Shown here: in pieces, positions 1 to 6,863 of the stretch
How the letters are laid out: each line of letters starts with the position of its first letter
Position numbering within the stretch: the first letter of the stretch is position 1
Virus record (IMG/VR): IMGVR_UViG_3300037587_000151
Span: 1-37,381 of that record
Source: a virus
Length of the DNA stretch: 37,381 bases
Strand: one strand, 5' to 3'
Notes under the pieces: generated by a model
What the model was told of the DNA's origin: nothing
Database searches by the model: none
Seen by the model: the letters and a program-made list of their open reading frames with translations, nothing else
Made by a program: the position numbers and the translations under genes

Positions 1-36
1 CTGAGGTATCACCTGAGGTATCACCTGAGGTATCAC
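1..36. repeat. Three perfect tandem copies of a 12-bp repeat
   Basis: The unit CTGAGGTATCAC occurs three times head to tail without mismatch and may continue beyond the left edge of the window. A fourth copy decays after CTG at 37-39. Short direct repeats next to a gene-free region could be iterons, protein-binding sites or the edge of a terminal repeat; the sequence alone does not decide. Confidence 0.9.
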
Positions 37-1100
37 CTGTACATCTATACAGTGTTTACATCCCCCTCAATAGGTGTATGATGAGTCCCAAGTAGTAGAA
101 AAAGAGGTCAACCGGAAAGCGGCCCTCACGCCCTTCAGGAGCTATTCTTGCGGGGGTTGCAAAGGGGATGCATTGCTGTATGATGACACCCCTAGCAACA
201 AGGTTTGGCAGGAGGCCAAGCCTAGATAGTATTAGCAGGAGCCACACCTACGGGTGGGGTTCAGCGACTAGCCAGCCTCTATAGGCTGAAGCGGATGCTA
301 GATAGCATTCAGTGACACTACGCAGTTACGGGATTGTTCGTTCAACCCTAGCTCTGCGACTAGGCCCTAAGTACCCCAGTTGGTGACAGGCTGAAAGCAT
401 ATAGAGCATGGCGAGAGCAAGAACAAACCGAAGGACTGTATGAGCGGATAGGGAAGCATAACCAAAAGCTAGTGGGCTTATTAGTCACAAGCAGAGGGGA
501 TTGTTTCAACCTTGATAGAAGGCGCTTAAACCTTCTAGCGGATAAAGGGCGCTATAACCTTGAATCGTTTAAGTGTGGCAACGGGCTACTACCTAGTCAT
601 TGCAAGATAGGCAACCATTATCTCCTAGAATGGCTCTGACAATCTTGGTGTTAAATCTAGGCTTGAAACTCACCACAGCAGCACACCAGAAGGGAACCTA
701 GTTCCCGTGGGGTGTTCTTCGATTACTAACCTACAGATATACGTCAATAAACCTTAGGTGTCAGAACCTAATGGAACGCATAGCAGGATGCTTAGAGTTA
801 ACGTGAAGCGGGTAAGGGTAGGGATAGTTCGGGGAATTACCTAGTCAAAGGGTATAAGTCGCAATCGCGCCTCGAAGAGACTAGCTGTTAGCGGGAAATT
901 AAAACTTAAAAGATGAAGCAACACCCGCCCATCTTCATCAAGCATTAAACGGAAATGTTTAATGTATGCACACTGGTAACAGGTTTGCAAACGGTAGGAT
1001 GTTAACTAGCACTTAGCATCCTATTACGTTTGTGAGGCTACATTCACAATGTTGTATAGGGCAATTCTGCCCATCATGTACGTCTAAAAGGAATACCATT
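37..1100. other. Long gene-free region with many short inverted repeats
   Basis: No frame on either strand gives a credible gene here; the only ORF of 60 codons (minus strand, 56-247) has no ribosome binding site. The stretch is rich in short inverted repeats: 295-308, 624-629 with 656-661, a 6-bp stem 692-697/701-706 nested in 683-687/710-714, and 841-846 with 879-884. A long-range complement joins 785-802 with 1001-1022 and competes with a local hairpin. I checked for tRNA T-arms and found none with a matching stem. It may hold structured RNA, early promoters or a replication region. Confidence 0.6.
911..1072 (+). promoter_or_regulatory. Hairpin-rich leader upstream of the first gene
   Basis: A string of stem-loops precedes the gene at 1101: 912-918 with 933-939, 943-950 with 957-964 (perfect 8 bp, 6-nt loop), 995-1000 with 1017-1022 extended by flanking pairs, 1040-1044 with 1048-1052, and 1059-1063 with 1068-1072. 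The last lies just upstream of the ribosome binding site AAAAGGAA. None has a U-tract, so they look like a structured 5' leader or processing sites rather than terminators. Function is inferred. Confidence 0.45.
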
Positions 1101-1706
1101 ATGTCACGTTCACAAGGTCAGATTGTCAAGTCAATCGAATCATTCGCCAAGACAGGCGCTCAACAATGGGATAAGGCAGCCTACCTCTCGTTTGAAGTGG
1201 TAAGCCATTATTGGGGCAAGGGGAATGGGGACTCTTCTCTCATCGTACAGTTGGACGCCATTCTGCCTCGTATCAATGGCAATATTGCCAAAGCATTCCG
1301 CTTGGTTGTTGCTGAGTGCTCCCCTGTTAAACTCTGCAAAGATGTAACAGATGAAGAGCATGGCATTAGCTCCAAGAACAAGCGCAAGAAGCTTGTGAAG
1401 GCAAATGAGCTGGGATTGCTATTGGAAGCCCTGGCCACTGGCGAAGGTGTGGCATTGAAAGCATTCTTGCCTACAAAGAAAGAAGCTAAGCCTAAGGCTG
1501 TTAAGAGCTTTGCTGACACTCTGAAGGCTAACAAGGTTAAATTCCTTGAGGGTGATGATGAGTTGAGTGCTGGCGACTTAAAGGCTGCTATGGAGCAGTT
1601 GGAGGCTATCAAGGCAGAGCTACAATCTAAAATCGATGCTGCTGCTGAGTTGTTGGGGCTGGACAATATGGAAGCCCCTGAAGGGCTTGAAGCGGCTGCT
1701 GCATGA
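1101..1706 (+). CDS. Hypothetical phage protein with C-terminal coiled coil
   Basis: I do not recognise this 201-residue protein. The ATG at 1101 is chosen because AAAAGGAA lies at the right spacing; an in-frame extension to 1032 would run through the leader hairpins. The middle is lysine-rich (SSKNKRKKLVKAN), residues about 145-185 have heptad-like Leu/Ala spacing suggesting a coiled coil, and the tail is acidic and alanine-rich. It is the first gene after the long noncoding leader, so it may be expressed early; that is inference. Confidence 0.7.
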   Translation: MSRSQGQIVKSIESFAKTGAQQWDKAAYLSFEVVSHYWGKGNGDSSLIVQLDAILPRINGNIAKAFRLVVAECSPVKLCKDVTDEEHGISSKNKRKKLVKANELGLLLEALATGEGVALKAFLPTKKEAKPKAVKSFADTLKANKVKFLEGDDELSAGDLKAAMEQLEAIKAELQSKIDAAAELLGLDNMEAPEGLEAAAA

Positions 1707-1897
1707 ATGGGGGTAGGGAAGAGCGCATCCAAAGGAGGAGGAAGAGGGAAAGGGCGATAAAGGTGTGTATGGATGATAAGTGTCGTTGTTGTAAAGGTAA
1801 GTTCCCCGCCTGTGTGGACAGGTGTCCTCTCATAGGCCCCGAAAAGAAAGGGGCCATTTTAAAAAACTTCAAGTCAATGTTTCCCCTAAGCAAATAA
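1703..1897 (+). CDS. Small basic cysteine-rich protein
   Basis: This 64-codon frame overlaps the previous stop as ATGA. A second start at 1769, preceded by AAAGG, would give a 42-residue protein. The shared part contains CRCCKGKFPACVDRC, a Cys cluster that could bind metal. The N-terminal extension is almost entirely Arg, Glu and Lys and contains a strong AGGAGGAGG tract that may instead be the ribosome binding site for an internal start. Function unknown. Confidence 0.5.
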   Translation: MNGGREERIQRRRKRERAIKVCMDDKCRCCKGKFPACVDRCPLIGPEKKGAILKNFKSMFPLSK

Positions 1898-1912
1898 ACA
1901 GTGTATAAACGT

Positions 1913-1934
1913 GAATAGCCTTGAGGGGTTATTC
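1913..1934 (+). other. Intergenic hairpin between two GTATAAAC copies
   Basis: GAATAGCC pairs with GGTTATTC (8 bp, one G-U) around a 6-nt loop. The hairpin lies between two copies of TGTATAAAC, one on each side. No T-tract follows, so an intrinsic terminator is doubtful; a processing site or operator is as likely. Confidence 0.35.
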
Positions 1935-1970
1935 CGCTTGTTCATTGTATAAACAAAAGAGGAAGACAAC

Positions 1971-2222
1971 ATGCCAAGAAATAGAGCAATACGGGTTTAT
2001 GTAAACACGTATAAGGACAACCTAGTCTTTGTCAAGGGGGGTGATAAGATTCTCTTTCCCATCTCCTGGCTGAATGGTGTTCACACATATACTCATGCTG
2101 AAGAGGTGTTCCCTGAGATATTGGGGCCATATGCTATTGGGTTCGGGATCAATATCTCAGGGATGAATTATGAGTTTGGTAATGGCCTAGTTATTGATGA
2201 TGGATATGTAGAGTTGAGCTAA
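1971..2222 (+). CDS. Hypothetical small protein
   Basis: This 83-residue protein is preceded by GAGGAAG at good spacing from the ATG. It alternates hydrophobic and polar residues, suggesting beta structure, and has no membrane segment or recognised motif. It begins a run of small genes reaching 5811. Confidence 0.65.
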   Translation: MPRNRAIRVYVNTYKDNLVFVKGGDKILFPISWLNGVHTYTHAEEVFPEILGPYAIGFGINISGMNYEFGNGLVIDDGYVELS

Positions 2223-2246
2223 ACAGCCTGAACAAAGGGGTGACAT

Positions 2247-2423
2247 ATGAACGCTCTAATGCATTGGGGGAGCATAGCTACTGTGACGGCTGCGCTATGG
2301 CTTGCTGTCGTGGGCGTGTTCTTTGTAATTGGAATAGCATTGATATACATTGGTATGCCCGAAGAGGGGCGTGTTATTATTGCAATCGGGAACAAAATGT
2401 TTCCATTTGGGAGTAGTGAGTGA
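2247..2423 (+). CDS. Small single-pass membrane protein
   Basis: This 58-residue frame starts at an ATG preceded by AAAGGGG. Residues about 9-37 form one long hydrophobic segment, followed by a short polar tail ending in SSE. The next gene starts 1 nt after the stop, so the two are probably translated together. It resembles the small inner-membrane proteins common in phage early regions; no specific function can be assigned. Confidence 0.6.
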   Translation: MNALMHWGSIATVTAALWLAVVGVFFVIGIALIYIGMPEEGRVIIAIGNKMFPFGSSE

Positions 2424-2424
2424 T

Positions 2425-2616
2425 ATGAAGAAACAATTAGGGTCTGCTGTGCTTGGACTGCTAGTAAGTATTATCTTGCTTGCTGGTGTGGTTGGTTGGG
2501 TGTGGAATATCGTAAAGATCGTTGGCACATTCAGTGATGTACTCACTGGCATGTTTATTGCCCGGTGTATTGGGGTGTTCGTTGCACCTCTTGGTGCGGT
2601 GCTTGGTTTCCTGTAA
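2425..2616 (+). CDS. Small membrane protein with two hydrophobic segments
   Basis: This 63-residue protein starts at the ATG at 2425, directly after the previous stop; a longer in-frame extension is disfavoured because it overlaps the 2247 gene. Two hydrophobic stretches (about residues 7-27 and 43-62) surround a short polar loop. Function unknown; it pairs with the preceding membrane protein. The following 133 bp have no gene but contain a perfect 6-bp hairpin, 2685-2690 with 2696-2701. Confidence 0.6.
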   Translation: MKKQLGSAVLGLLVSIILLAGVVGWVWNIVKIVGTFSDVLTGMFIARCIGVFVAPLGAVLGFL

Positions 2617-2749
2617 GCCTTAGCCTCGTTAAACACCCTCCAACCAATGCGGTAGCTTAGGGTGTACACTTAAAATGGCTCACAGAGGCTTACAGAGCCT
2701 CCTAGGGCTATTTCTGGAGTGCTTTCTGACACAATGAAAGGAATATAGT

Positions 2750-3298
2750 ATGAAACAAGATAATAATAGACAGACACGTAGTGTCTGGTCCCCACCTGCA
2801 AATGAGGGTGATATTCCGAAGTGGGTGCAAAGGATAAGGTTGCAGCCTGAAGTGACAGCTTCGTATCTCCAAGTATGCAACCTCAACCCTTTAAAAGACT
2901 ATGTGGTGGAGGAGGAGACCCAGACCCATTATCACATCGTTAATGAGGACGGGAGCCTGTTCTCCGTCCTAAAATGCCTCGCCTATGAAATAAAGAAGCC
3001 TTTGGTTTCTTCCCTCCCTAAAGCCCTCGTCCAACTAAGCAAGCGTAAGTTTGTGGCTGGGACTATGGTGAGGGTGGTTAATGGTGGTCAAGCTTACAGC
3101 TCGGCACCTCATTTGGCCGGAACTTTGTTGCTGTCCAATTATTACTGCCAAGGAAGTAGTTGGGCGACTATCCAAAACCAGGTGGGAATGGTCCTATCCT
3201 ATACCGAGACTGAATGGAAAAAGGTTTACGGGGTTCGGATAGATGGCGTGGATTACGCTATTGGTGAAAGCGGTTTGGAGGCCATACACAATGTCTAA
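2750..3298 (+). CDS. Hypothetical protein
   Basis: I do not recognise this 182-residue soluble-looking protein. The ATG is preceded by GAAAGGAATATAGT. It has no signal peptide or membrane segment. The C-terminal half (MVRVVNGGQAYSS onward) is beta-rich and could be an SH3-like fold, which is only an impression. The next gene overlaps its end by 8 nt. Confidence 0.65.
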   Translation: MKQDNNRQTRSVWSPPANEGDIPKWVQRIRLQPEVTASYLQVCNLNPLKDYVVEEETQTHYHIVNEDGSLFSVLKCLAYEIKKPLVSSLPKALVQLSKRKFVAGTMVRVVNGGQAYSSAPHLAGTLLLSNYYCQGSSWATIQNQVGMVLSYTETEWKKVYGVRIDGVDYAIGESGLEAIHNV

Positions 3299-3497
3299 AA
3301 TCATTGGGACGCTCCGCATCAGACGGTCTCCCTCCGGCCTCTATCATCAAGTAGAATACGCTCCTCCTGGAGCAACTACTGTGACGCCGGTGAGTGAGGG
3401 CCACACCAAGCGGTATCAGGCTGTCTATGCTGCCAATAAGCTGATGGCTAGCCTAAGGCGTCAAGGTGTTCAAATTGTCGTGGATTATAGGGGGTAG
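3291..3497 (+). CDS. Small hypothetical protein
   Basis: This 68-residue basic protein starts with the ATG at 3291 inside the end of the preceding gene, a spacing typical of translational coupling. It contains one in-frame TVT copy of the recurrent DNA decamer TACTGTGACG. No function is recognised. Confidence 0.6.
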   Translation: MSKIIGTLRIRRSPSGLYHQVEYAPPGATTVTPVSEGHTKRYQAVYAANKLMASLRRQGVQIVVDYRG

Positions 3498-3498
3498 T

Positions 3499-3783
3499 AT
3501 GTTCCAACGAGAAGATAAAATCGTCAATGACAGCAATGTGCTGTTGAGTGCATCTGAGCCTGTAAAGGTGTTGGATGTTATCGTCTATCCAGTGGAGGCA
3601 GGAGCCGCTCCCTGGCGCTTTGTGTGCCCTTCTGACTGGAACCCTGAGGGTAGCTGTGGGTTTATAGCCTTTCGTCGCTTAGACGGCACCCTGAGCCTCC
3701 TGAATAGCAGGGATGTGATGCAGATAGACATCAGCGTTGCTCGTGATGTTGTTGCTGGGGATTATGAGGAGACATCAGAATGA
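3499..3783 (+). CDS. Small hypothetical protein
   Basis: This 94-residue protein starts at the ATG at 3499, one base after the previous stop and behind AGGGGG. It is acidic, without signal peptide or membrane helix. The next gene overlaps by ATGA at its end. Function unknown. Confidence 0.6.
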   Translation: MFQREDKIVNDSNVLLSASEPVKVLDVIVYPVEAGAAPWRFVCPSDWNPEGSCGFIAFRRLDGTLSLLNSRDVMQIDISVARDVVAGDYEETSE

Positions 3784-3980
3784 AAATGATACTGACAACA
3801 CTCTTCATCCTAATGGCTATTGGAATGGTTGTTTTGTGGGCGGTGAACAACATCCGGGAAGAAGAGGCTGAGGCCACTGGTAAGCCTTTTAAATCAATGT
3901 TAAGCCATCCACTACTCCCCTCAGCATATTTAGTATTCGTGCTGTTAGGGTTGTTTACGGCTGGTATTTGGGAGAGTTGA
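3780..3980 (+). CDS. Small membrane protein with two hydrophobic segments
   Basis: This 66-residue protein has hydrophobic segments at about residues 3-22 and 47-63, separated by a charged loop (NNIREEEAEATGK). It overlaps the preceding gene by ATGA and is followed after 1 nt by a secreted-protein gene, so it belongs to an envelope-directed cluster. Function unknown. Confidence 0.65.
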   Translation: MKMILTTLFILMAIGMVVLWAVNNIREEEAEATGKPFKSMLSHPLLPSAYLVFVLLGLFTAGIWES

Positions 3981-3981
3981 T

Positions 3982-4314
3982 ATGAAACGTCTACTTCTTC
4001 TGGCGGCTCTGCTGGCCAGCTCAACTACTGTGACGGCAGCAGGCGGGAACACTGTCTGCTCCAACTTCATCCGAATGGCTTATGAAACCAAAGATGCAGC
4101 CGCCACTGTTGAAAGGGCATCCCACCCTGTCGTGTGGCGAACTGTGGTGAGGGTTCATGGCTCTGTTCCTCCCGCCTTGAGGACAGACTATGCCTTCGCT
4201 TACAGCTACAACATGTTGAGCTATTGCAAAACCAACCCCAACAATGGCACATGGGAGGCCAGTGAATATGCATTAGACGAAGCGAACAAAGAGGTGTTTA
4301 ATTATGAAATGTAA
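3982..4314 (+). CDS. Secreted or periplasmic small protein
   Basis: The 110-residue product begins with a Sec signal peptide: MKR, a leucine/alanine core, then a likely signal peptidase I site near TVTAAGG (after about residue 20). The mature part has two cysteines (in NTVCSNF and SYCKTN) that could form a disulfide in the periplasm. It overlaps the pilin-like gene by 11 nt, suggesting co-translation. No family is recognised; a role at the envelope or in superinfection exclusion is inference from neighbours. Confidence 0.7.
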   Translation: MKRLLLLAALLASSTTVTAAGGNTVCSNFIRMAYETKDAAATVERASHPVVWRTVVRVHGSVPPALRTDYAFAYSYNMLSYCKTNPNNGTWEASEYALDEANKEVFNYEM

Positions 4315-4468
4315 CAGAGGCTTTACCATCATCGAGTTGATGATTGTGGTGGCCATCATTAGTATCCTGGTAGCAATTGCACTCCCTGCTTATGAGCAGT
4401 ATGAGAGTGAGCAAGTAGTACAAGAGTCTCAAATCCGCACACCAACATCACCAGTCTTCAAGGACTAA
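4304..4468 (+). CDS. Type IV pilin-like protein, truncated to the N-terminal helix
   Basis: This 54-residue frame carries a textbook type III (prepilin) signal: a short basic leader MKCNRG, then [17 protein letters not shown], with cleavage expected between Gly6 and Phe7 and the conserved Glu at mature position 5. The hydrophobic helix and the LPAY turn match type IV pilins and pseudopilins. What follows is only about 25 polar residues, so the globular beta domain of a normal pilin (usually 130-160 residues) is missing. It could be processed by the host prepilin peptidase and enter, cap or poison a host pilus or secretion pseudopilus; that role is inferred. It lies between a secreted protein and an SPFH protein. 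Confidence 0.8.
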   Translation: MKCNRGFTIIELMIVVAIISILVAIALPAYEQYESEQVVQESQIRTPTSPVFKD

Positions 4469-4471
4469 ACC

Positions 4472-5356
4472 ATGCAAAACCCAGCACGTACTATTAAACA
4501 GATCGCCATCGCCGCCATTGTTGGCGTCACAACTCTCGCTATCGGCCTCAACTCCTATACCACCGTTAAGGTTGGTGATGAGAAGGTTGGCGCTGTCTTC
4601 GGTAAGGTTAACCCACAGGAACTGAAATCCGGCTTTCACATCGTCAACCCTCTGGCTGATTTTGAGGTTTACGATGTTCAAGAGGTTAGTTACTCTTGGG
4701 ATAACATGCCCATCCCCTCTCAGGACAAGCTGCGTACCAGCATGGACGTCACGGTGATCGGTAAGTTTACCCCCGGCTCCACCGCCAATGTCCGTAAGCA
4801 GTTCGGCTCTGCCAAGGGTTACATCAACAACCAGTTATTCCCTCGTGTACCCTCGATTATGGTGGATGTTGGTAAGGCTATAGCTGTTGAAAGCTCTGAC
4901 TTCTACAATGAAACCACTATCGAGAAGATGCGGCTTGAGGGCATCAACCGGTTGAACGACGCCCTCACAGGCTACACAGTGACGGATATCCTCATCAAGG
5001 ACATCAACCTACCGCCTACCATTGTAGCGGCTGTTAAAGCGGCTGTGACGGAGCAGGAGAAGGTAGTTAAGCAACAGTCTGCCCTTGAGATTGAGAAGTT
5101 GAAGGCTGCAAAGCTGACAGCTATCGCTAAAGCTGCTGACGACTCTGCCTCTTTTAACGCCTCTGCTGTAAAGAAGGCTGCTGATGCTGAATTGTATCGT
5201 ATCACGAAGGTGGCTGAAGGTAACAAGGCTCTGGCACGTAGTGTCACACCTGCCCTCATCAAGCTGAAAGAAGCTGAAGCCAAGCTACTTTGGAACGGTG
5301 TTATGCCCCAGACAATGCTGGGTGATGGCACGAACGTGTTGATGAATATGAAATAA
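4472..5356 (+). CDS. SPFH/band-7 (prohibitin/stomatin-like) membrane protein
   Basis: The 294-residue product has an N-terminal hydrophobic anchor (about residues 9-27), then an SPFH/band-7 domain with the typical opening VKVGDEKVGAVFGKV, the GFHIVNPLADFEVYDV segment, and LNDALTGYTVTDILIKDINLPPTI near its end. A long Ala/Lys/Glu helix follows (about 190-270), the coiled coil by which these proteins form ring-like membrane assemblies. Bacterial members modulate FtsH and other membrane proteases or organise membrane domains. AAGGA precedes the ATG. In this phage it could protect or target membrane proteins, or act in exclusion; that is inference. Confidence 0.85.
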   Translation: MQNPARTIKQIAIAAIVGVTTLAIGLNSYTTVKVGDEKVGAVFGKVNPQELKSGFHIVNPLADFEVYDVQEVSYSWDNMPIPSQDKLRTSMDVTVIGKFTPGSTANVRKQFGSAKGYINNQLFPRVPSIMVDVGKAIAVESSDFYNETTIEKMRLEGINRLNDALTGYTVTDILIKDINLPPTIVAAVKAAVTEQEKVVKQQSALEIEKLKAAKLTAIAKAADDSASFNASAVKKAADAELYRITKVAEGNKALARSVTPALIKLKEAEAKLLWNGVMPQTMLGDGTNVLMNMK

Positions 5357-5378
5357 GGGGTTTACACTCATCGAGTAG
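5355..5378 (+). pseudogene. Possible remnant of a second pilin N-terminus (GFTLIE then stop)
   Basis: Just after the SPFH gene the frame from 5358 reads G-F-T-L-I-E and then TAG. This is the core of the class III prepilin signal. The DNA matches the intact pilin-like gene (from 4319) at about 19 of 24 positions. There is no upstream start codon in frame, so it cannot be made as it stands. It looks like a fossil or a duplicated fragment, but the stretch is short and chance is possible. Confidence 0.4.
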
Positions 5379-5397
5379 TTGCAGCAGGAGATCAACC

Positions 5398-5811
5398 ATG
5401 AACAGAATCATATTGGTCATCAGCTTACTTATGACATCTATTACTGCGAGAGCAGAGGTTTCATATATGGGTCTGGAGGCAGACGATGTGCTGTTCATGA
5501 GTGGACCTCGGTTCGGTGAGAGTTATCCTTGCAGCAACTGGTACAATAATGGCTCCATAGCCAACAAGTGGTGTCATGGTATGGTCGCCAAGGTGACACA
5601 CTCGATACTGACGGAGGCTGGTGCCAGCGAGTTGGTGGGACATGCTGGCGCTGTGATAGTGCTGAGTCTATGGGAATCAACCAACATACGGTTTGACCCG
5701 ACAGACATCGTTACAGCGCCTCTAGTGTACAACATCAATGAAACAACCAAAGCTGCCATCTCTTTGGATATGGGTGGTGGCATAATCATGTACTTGTCGA
5801 AAGACTTCTGA
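5398..5811 (+). CDS. Secreted or periplasmic protein of unknown function
   Basis: The 137-residue product opens with a clear signal peptide: MNR, a hydrophobic core, then ITARAEVS with cleavage expected after ARA (about residue 19). The mature part has two cysteines (YPCSNW, KWCHGM) that may pair. GCAGGAG precedes the ATG. It is the last gene before the hairpin and AT-rich spacer, closing the envelope-directed cluster. No family is recognised. Confidence 0.7.
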   Translation: MNRIILVISLLMTSITARAEVSYMGLEADDVLFMSGPRFGESYPCSNWYNNGSIANKWCHGMVAKVTHSILTEAGASELVGHAGAVIVLSLWESTNIRFDPTDIVTAPLVYNINETTKAAISLDMGGGIIMYLSKDF

Positions 5812-5837
5812 GGGGTGATAGTGTAGGAGAGCAAGAC

Positions 5838-5857
5838 GAGGGGTCGAAAGGCCCCTC
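5838..5857 (+). terminator. Hairpin with GAAA tetraloop, possible terminator
   Basis: GAGGGGTC pairs with GGCCCCTC (8 bp, one G-U) around a GAAA tetraloop, 27 bp after the last gene of the envelope cluster. The following bases are AT-rich but not a clean T-run, so termination may be partial. It separates the cluster from the amidoligase operon. Confidence 0.5.
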
Positions 5858-6010
5858 AATATCTCAATATCTAAATATGTATTTAATATAATTAGTATTA
5901 AGTGTATATTTAAATATTATAGTAAGTGGTAGTAATAATATTCTTAGGAGTATCTAGTAATATACTAGTAGTATACCTAGGTATTAGGGTAGCATAAACT
6001 TAAATAGATA
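5858..6010 (+). promoter_or_regulatory. AT-rich spacer upstream of the amidoligase operon
   Basis: This is by far the most AT-rich stretch of the window and the longest gene-free gap between 1101 and 34548. A perfect -10-like TATAAT lies at 5887-5892, but no convincing TTGACA is found 17 bp upstream. Overlapping short palindromes (for example around CTAGTAATATACTAG) occur near 5955-5985. It most likely holds the promoter, and perhaps an operator, for the genes from 6026 on; the exact start site cannot be fixed by eye. Confidence 0.5.
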
Positions 6011-6025
6011 TCAAGAGGACTTATT

Positions 6026-6862
6026 ATGTCTGTAGATTTTGATGTTCATTACACCACTACAAGTGGAAGCCAGGAGGTTGACTACAAACACGATGCCCCT
6101 TGCTTCGGTATGTTGTGTGAGTACAACGACATGGACAATGTAGTCCGAACGAATAAGGTTGTCTTCCATGCTCGTAGGTGGAGCGCAACCCGTGATTGGA
6201 AGGTATGGGCACGTTTCCTTGAAAGCCTCCCTTTCATCCAGGATTCGTTGTCGGAGCCAATCGTCTATGAGCGTTCGAATGACAATCAAGAGGTGCATGT
6301 CCGTTGTGACATCCCCGCTGATCGTATGTTGAATGTCCTCTCGTTGTTCCGTGTACCTTACACCCATAGACAGGCCATCAGAGCTTTTGTTGTGATGACG
6401 GATGCAGATGTTGAGCCTAAGGTGGCAGCTACGATTGCCTTGGGTGTGATTGGACACCGAATAGACGGCATCGCTTTCTGTGACAGCTATGACCCCGAGC
6501 ACAGCATTGTCAATCGTATGGAGGTGGGTATGCTTGATGCCATCTCTCTGCACAATGTATTGTTTGGCAGTGATTGGGCATCTGTATACAACGGTGAGCA
6601 GGAGTTATACTCAGAGTCTCTCACTTATCGCCGTGGTGAGCAGGGTGACGACAATTACATCATGGGCTGGACACAACCTCACGGGGGTGTTGACAGCTCT
6701 GCTGATTCCATGTGTCACACCATGATTAGGGAACAGTTCCCTGAGCTGTGGGATAGAGTGAGACGTGGCACGGGCTCCCTTCGTGGTTCGGAACGCCAGA
6801 TGGATATTAACATGTTGGTTAAAGCGGCTGAATGGTTCGAAAACAAGCTCAAGGAGGCTTGA
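6026..6862 (+). CDS. Hypothetical protein, first gene of the amidoligase operon
   Basis: I do not recognise this 278-residue protein. AAGAGGAC precedes the ATG. It is acidic and soluble-looking, with no signal peptide. Its stop lies 1 nt before the first amidoligase gene, so they share a message. It may be a substrate or an accessory subunit of the amide-ligation pathway, which is inference from position only. Confidence 0.7.
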   Translation: MSVDFDVHYTTTSGSQEVDYKHDAPCFGMLCEYNDMDNVVRTNKVVFHARRWSATRDWKVWARFLESLPFIQDSLSEPIVYERSNDNQEVHVRCDIPADRMLNVLSLFRVPYTHRQAIRAFVVMTDADVEPKVAATIALGVIGHRIDGIAFCDSYDPEHSIVNRMEVGMLDAISLHNVLFGSDWASVYNGEQELYSESLTYRRGEQGDDNYIMGWTQPHGGVDSSADSMCHTMIREQFPELWDRVRRGTGSLRGSERQMDINMLVKAAEWFENKLKEA

Positions 6863-6863
6863 T

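Noticed and set aside
1-36. CRISPR array
   Set aside because: The repeats are directly tandem with no spacers, and no Cas genes are present.
56-247. Minus-strand 63-codon ORF, hydrophobic
   Set aside because: GTG start without ribosome binding site, in a hairpin-rich noncoding region and opposite to all neighbouring genes.
300-940. Possible tRNA genes or rRNA-like pieces (TTCAACC and ACACCCGCCC strings)
   Set aside because: No T-arm with complementary 5-bp stem or cloverleaf could be built; the ribosomal resemblance is only about ten bases.
1208-1732. Minus-strand 174-codon ORF
   Set aside because: Antisense shadow of the 1101 gene; Ser/Ala-rich composition is a by-product of the complementary codons and it lacks a ribosome binding site.
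6011-6553. Minus-strand 180-codon ORF
   Set aside because: Lies antisense to the 6026 gene, which has a good ribosome binding site and is part of a continuous operon.
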